Assembly (NCBI GenBank): GCA_021781575.1 | Contig: JAJXWP010000025.1 | Location: forward strand, 1-64,000 | Direction: 5' to 3' | Source of the DNA: Pseudomonadota bacterium | GTDB taxonomy: Bacteria > Pseudomonadota > Alphaproteobacteria > Rhodospirillales > Magnetospirillaceae | Length of the DNA stretch: 64,000 nt | Shown: positions 61,222 to 64,000 of the stretch, in pieces | Layout of the letters: every line of letters begins with the position of its first letter | How positions within the stretch are numbered: the stretch's first letter is position 1 | The notes under the pieces: model-generated | What the model saw: only the letters and a program-made list of their open reading frames with translations | Database searches by the model: none | Told to the model about the DNA's origin: nothing | Program-made: the position numbers and the translations under genes

Positions 61222-61754
61222 GGCGTATCTCTCGTCGACAAGGGGCCGGCCGCCTCGCTCGCTGCGGCGCTTGCGCTTTGCACCACGTCGGCCGTCGCCT
61301 GGCGGATATCGCCGGCCACGGTTCCGGCCGCTTCGGAACGTTGGGTGCGGTCTGTGTTTCTGGCCAAGCGCGCCAGCATGAACCCGGTGACCAGGGCGCC
61401 GCCGACGAACAGCATCGGCTGCCGGCGCGCAAAGTCCTCCATATCGACCACGAGGTCTTCAACCGGCCGGTCCTTCAACGCGTCAACGACGCGATCCACT
61501 TGGCGGGCCGCGTAGTTCGCGTAACGTCCGGCCGGAATGTTCTGCTTTTCCAGTTCCCGTGCGGTGTCGTGGAGCGCTTGGGCGACTCCGCCCAAGCGGG
61601 AGCACACCTTGCCTTTCTGCGAGTCGGCCATGCCGCGGACGGCTGCCTTGGCCTCCTCCACCACGCTGCCCGTGCGTACTCCCTCCTCCTCGGCAACGCC
61701 GCCGGAAACCTCGGGACCGGACGTCACGCCGATTCGGCTGTGCCGCTCCGCCAT
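61218..61754 (-). CDS. membrane-anchored hypothetical protein of the DUF3618 operon
   Basis: 178 residues. A charged helical N-terminal part (HDTARELEKQNIPAGRYANY, QVDRVVDALKDRPVEDLV) is followed by one membrane helix (PMLFVGGALVTGFMLARLA) and an Ala/Ser-rich tail. It resembles the proteins annotated as nutrient-deprivation-induced in alphaproteobacteria. ATG follows GAGGAGGG by 7 bases. It is the first gene of the operon. No enzymatic motif. Confidence 0.75.
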   Translation of the reverse strand: MAERHSRIGVTSGPEVSGGVAEEEGVRTGSVVEEAKAAVRGMADSQKGKVCSRLGGVAQALHDTARELEKQNIPAGRYANYAARQVDRVVDALKDRPVEDLVVDMEDFARRQPMLFVGGALVTGFMLARLARNTDRTQRSEAAGTVAGDIRQATADVVQSASAAASEAAGPLSTRDTP

Positions 61755-61847
61755 ATGTCAGCCCTCCTCTTCCCGAAACGTCTTTGCATGCCGGCAAACA
61801 GGCGTCGAGGGCATTGGTTCCCAACCTGCCGTGACGCCGGCCCCGTC

Positions 61848-62291
61848 TCAGCGGTGAAATCCGCCGGAGGAATGCGGGACGGCCGCAACCGTCGGCACCG
61901 CCGCCCAGCCGAAATAGGCGGAGATCACGGCAGAGACCGCGTGCAGCCAGATGTCGTTGGAATAAAGCGGCACCAGCCCGAACACCGTGTCGAGACCCGG
62001 GATCACGCCGAAAATGGTCAATATGGCATAGATGACCGCCAGTCCACGCGCATAGAGCCGCGATGCGGCCAGATTGCGCCAGGCGGCGATACCCCACAGG
62101 CCGAGCAGGATGTGCACAAGGTTATGCAGTACGTTCACGGGAAACAGGCCGAACAAATAGCCGTAGTAGGCCGGCACCGCCATTGCCGGCCCACCCTGTG
62201 GCGGCGGGCTCAACAACGCCGGAATAAATCCCAAAATTCCGACGATCAGAAAGATCAACCCGAACAACAAGGAGAAATAGCGTATTTTCAT
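61848..62291 (-). CDS. DUF4383 membrane protein
   Basis: 147 residues with four membrane helices. FSLLFGLIFLIVGILGFIPA, FGLFPVNVLHNLVHILLGLW (the NxxHxxxHxxxG signature) and LYSNDIWLHAVSAVISAYFG match DUF4383. Function unknown. ATG at 62291 is used. It is co-oriented with the stress operon and with the cytochrome gene. Confidence 0.87.
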   Translation of the reverse strand: MKIRYFSLLFGLIFLIVGILGFIPALLSPPPQGGPAMAVPAYYGYLFGLFPVNVLHNLVHILLGLWGIAAWRNLAASRLYARGLAVIYAILTIFGVIPGLDTVFGLVPLYSNDIWLHAVSAVISAYFGWAAVPTVAAVPHSSGGFHR

Positions 62292-62323
62292 GACAATCCC
62301 CGCATCGCCCACAATACGAGCAA

Positions 62324-62710
62324 TCAGTGCTTTCCGCCCAGTGTTTCCAGGTATGAGATAACATCCTCACGCTCTTTCGGATCCTTTACCCCGGGAAAGG
62401 CCATCTTATTCCCCGGCACAACGGCTTTTGGATTTGTTAAATACTTATTGAGATTCTCCGGCGTCCAGACGATATGTGCGTTTTTCATCGCGGGAGAATA
62501 GTTGAACCCAGGCTCGGTCCCCGACATCCTGCCGACGACGCCATACAGGCTGGGGCCGATGCGGTTCTTCCCCGGCTCGGCGGTGTGGCAGGCCTTGCAG
62601 CGGGTGAAAACCTTGGCTCCCGCCTCGGGATTGCCGGCCGCCTGAGCGGTTCCGGCCGCGATGACGCCACCCGCGATCACCGATATGACTAACCCGATAG
62701 TCCGTCTCAT
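62324..62710 (-). CDS. class I cytochrome c
   Basis: 128 residues. Signal peptide (LVISVIAGGVIAAGTAQA), then haem motif CKACHTA, GPSLYGVVGR, a PxxxMxFPG-type Met ligand (NKMAFPGVKD) and C-terminal DVISYLETL. It resembles mitochondrial-type cytochrome c2 and shuttles electrons in the periplasm. ATG at 62710 follows GGAGGGTTGCCC. Its position beside stress genes gives no specific partner. Confidence 0.95.
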   Translation of the reverse strand: MRRTIGLVISVIAGGVIAAGTAQAAGNPEAGAKVFTRCKACHTAEPGKNRIGPSLYGVVGRMSGTEPGFNYSPAMKNAHIVWTPENLNKYLTNPKAVVPGNKMAFPGVKDPKEREDVISYLETLGGKH

Positions 62711-62827
62711 GGGCAACCCTCCTAAACCGTTGGCACTAACAACACCGCCCAGGGCGTGGGGTTCCAGGGGTCAATCTTTGGTGGATTTGCGGGTGACCGC
62801 TGTCGGCGGCCTGCCTACATCCCGGGT

Positions 62828-64000
62828 ATGCCGGGATGCTCAATCATCGCCGTGCCGGGTCACAATTGCTGGCGGCAGGCAAAGGCCGAGCGCATCGCCT
62901 TTCTTGTCGACGGCGAAGCCTATTTCAGCGCACTGAAGGCGACGATGCAGCAGGCGCATCGGTCGATTCTCATCGTTGGCTGGGAGTTTGACAGCCGCAC
63001 CCGCCTCGAACGCGGCCCGAACGCCACGCCCCCTGACACGGTCGGCGAATTGCTGCGCAGATTGGTTCGAACCCGCCCCGAACTCCAGGTGCATGTGCTT
63101 ATCTGGGATCCGGCTCTGCTCTATGCCTTCGATCGCGAGTTTCTGCCGGTGGTCAAGCATGACTGGCTAAGCCATCCGCGCCTGCATTTCCACCTCGACG
63201 ACAGTCACCCCCTGGGAGCTTCCCACCATCAAAAGATCGTGGTGATTGACGACCAGGTCGGCTTCCTTGGCGGGATGGATATTTCTGCCAAGCGCTGGGA
63301 CACTTCAGGACATCTTCCCGGCGACCCCCGGCGGAGCGATCCCGGCTTTCCCGCCTACCCTCCGTTCCATGACCTGCAGGTAGCCCTATCGGGCCCGGCC
63401 GCCACCACTCTCGCCGAGATTGCGCGATCGCGCTGGCGAAACGCCACCGGCCGAAGCCTCAGCCCGCCTCCACCCGCGACGCACGATCCGTGGCCTGCCG
63501 GCCTTGCGGCGGATGCCGAGAACGTTGTCGTGGCCTTTTCCCGAACGGCGCCGCCCTGGGAGGGTGAAGGAGCAATCCGCGAAGTCGAGCACTTGTTCAC
63601 CGACATGGTGCTCGCGGCCCGCCGACATATCTATATAGAGAACCAGTATTTTGCCTCGCGCGTCGTAGCCCGTGCCCTGGCGCGGCGGCTGCACGAAGAC
63701 AATCCTCCGGAGATCGCCGTGGTCACCTCCGGTTACTCGTCGAGCTTTCTCGAGCGCAACACCATGGGCATGTCGAGAGTGCGTCTGCAGGAGCGGCTGC
63801 AGGCCCTGGACCACGGCGCACGCCTGCGGCTCTATGCACCGCAGATCGGTGAAGGGTTTTTGAAGATTCACTCCAAGGTGATGATCACCGACGGCCGGCT
63901 GCTGCGCATCGGCTCAGCCAATCTCAACAATCGGTCCATGGGGCTCGATACCGAGTGCGACTTCTTTTTGGAAGATGCGGGCCGCCCGGATGTCGCTGCG
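62828..64000 (+). CDS. phospholipase D-like protein, cut by the window end
   Basis: 391 codons are visible with no stop before the window ends. Two phospholipase D signatures are seen: HHQKIVVIDDQVGFLGGMDI near residues 138-157 and IHSKVMITDGRLLRIGSANL followed by NNRSMG near the end. Both HKD sets are complete, so an active phosphodiesterase or transphosphatidylase (for example a cardiolipin synthase relative) is expected. The ATG at 62828 has no clear ribosome-binding site and the true start may differ. It is divergent from cytochrome c. Confidence 0.88.
   Translation, partial: MPGCSIIAVPGHNCWRQAKAERIAFLVDGEAYFSALKATMQQAHRSILIVGWEFDSRTRLERGPNATPPDTVGELLRRLVRTRPELQVHVLIWDPALLYAFDREFLPVVKHDWLSHPRLHFHLDDSHPLGASHHQKIVVIDDQVGFLGGMDISAKRWDTSGHLPGDPRRSDPGFPAYPPFHDLQVALSGPAATTLAEIARSRWRNATGRSLSPPPPATHDPWPAGLAADAENVVVAFSRTAPPWEGEGAIREVEHLFTDMVLAARRHIYIENQYFASRVVARALARRLHEDNPPEIAVVTSGYSSSFLERNTMGMSRVRLQERLQALDHGARLRLYAPQIGEGFLKIHSKVMITDGRLLRIGSANLNNRSMGLDTECDFFLEDAGRPDVAA

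Overview
The window looks like chromosomal DNA of a high-GC alphaproteobacterium, most likely Rhodospirillales and Magnetospirillum-like. That inference rests on gene content and order: pyrB-pyrC-plsY, dprA-topA-rnr, rpmG and divK; DUF2336 and DUF2249 proteins; many hybrid kinases, chemoreceptors and hemerythrins; and an uptake hydrogenase. No rRNA, tRNA, CRISPR array or intact mobile element was recognised. Starts were chosen by ribosome-binding sites and often differ from the longest open frame. Hand-counted short sites may be off by one base.

Region 1 (0-15.8 kb) is signalling and surface genes. It holds a zinc-ribbon/hemerythrin protein, a CHASE3-GGDEF diguanylate cyclase, an RlpA-like lipoprotein and a 1170-residue repeat exoprotein. 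A five-gene co-oriented locus follows (15761 down to 7556): periplasmic binding protein, chemoreceptor with a C-terminal hemerythrin, FIST sensor, hybrid histidine kinase, and a response regulator with an HD-GYP c-di-GMP phosphodiesterase domain. Two of these proteins carry in-frame gaps at their key output parts: the chemoreceptor hairpin tip and the Hpt core.

Region 2 (16.5-25.4 kb) is an uptake [NiFe] hydrogenase operon, hupC-hupS-hupL-hupD-hupH, behind a good sigma54 -24/-12 site. The small subunit has the extra cysteines of oxygen-tolerant enzymes. A divergent chemoreceptor, a broken second FIST gene and a decayed IS5-type transposase follow.

Region 3 (25.5-52 kb) is mostly housekeeping: DUF2336 protein, ruvX (preceded by a perfect 23-bp inverted repeat), a cyclic-nucleotide-binding protein, a hybrid kinase, pyrB, a pyrC with altered metal ligands, plsY, dprA, topA, rnr, a C-terminal processing peptidase, rpmG, divK, a DUF423 protein, a CRP-like regulator and purU. 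A block for 4-hydroxybenzoate/protocatechuate breakdown sits between plsY and dprA: pcaL, pcaH, pcaG, pobA, two CoA-transferase subunits and pcaB, with divergent pcaQ. It takes 4-hydroxybenzoate to 3-oxoadipyl-CoA; the final thiolase is not here.

Region 4 (52-64 kb) contains a nitrosative/low-oxygen module (HHE hemerythrin, polytopic membrane protein, double DUF2249 protein) with an FNR/DNR-type box and two overlapping DNR-like regulators. After it come a glycosyltransferase/PIG-L deacetylase pair, yajQ, ompW behind a textbook FNR-type promoter, a small envelope-stress-type operon (DUF3618, holin-X-like, anchored protein, DUF4383), a cytochrome c, and a phospholipase D gene cut by the window end.

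The recurring theme is sensing of oxygen, NO and redox state: four hemerythrin domains or relatives, three CRP/FNR regulators plus a lone cNMP domain, FNR and CRP boxes, and c-di-GMP and chemotaxis outputs.
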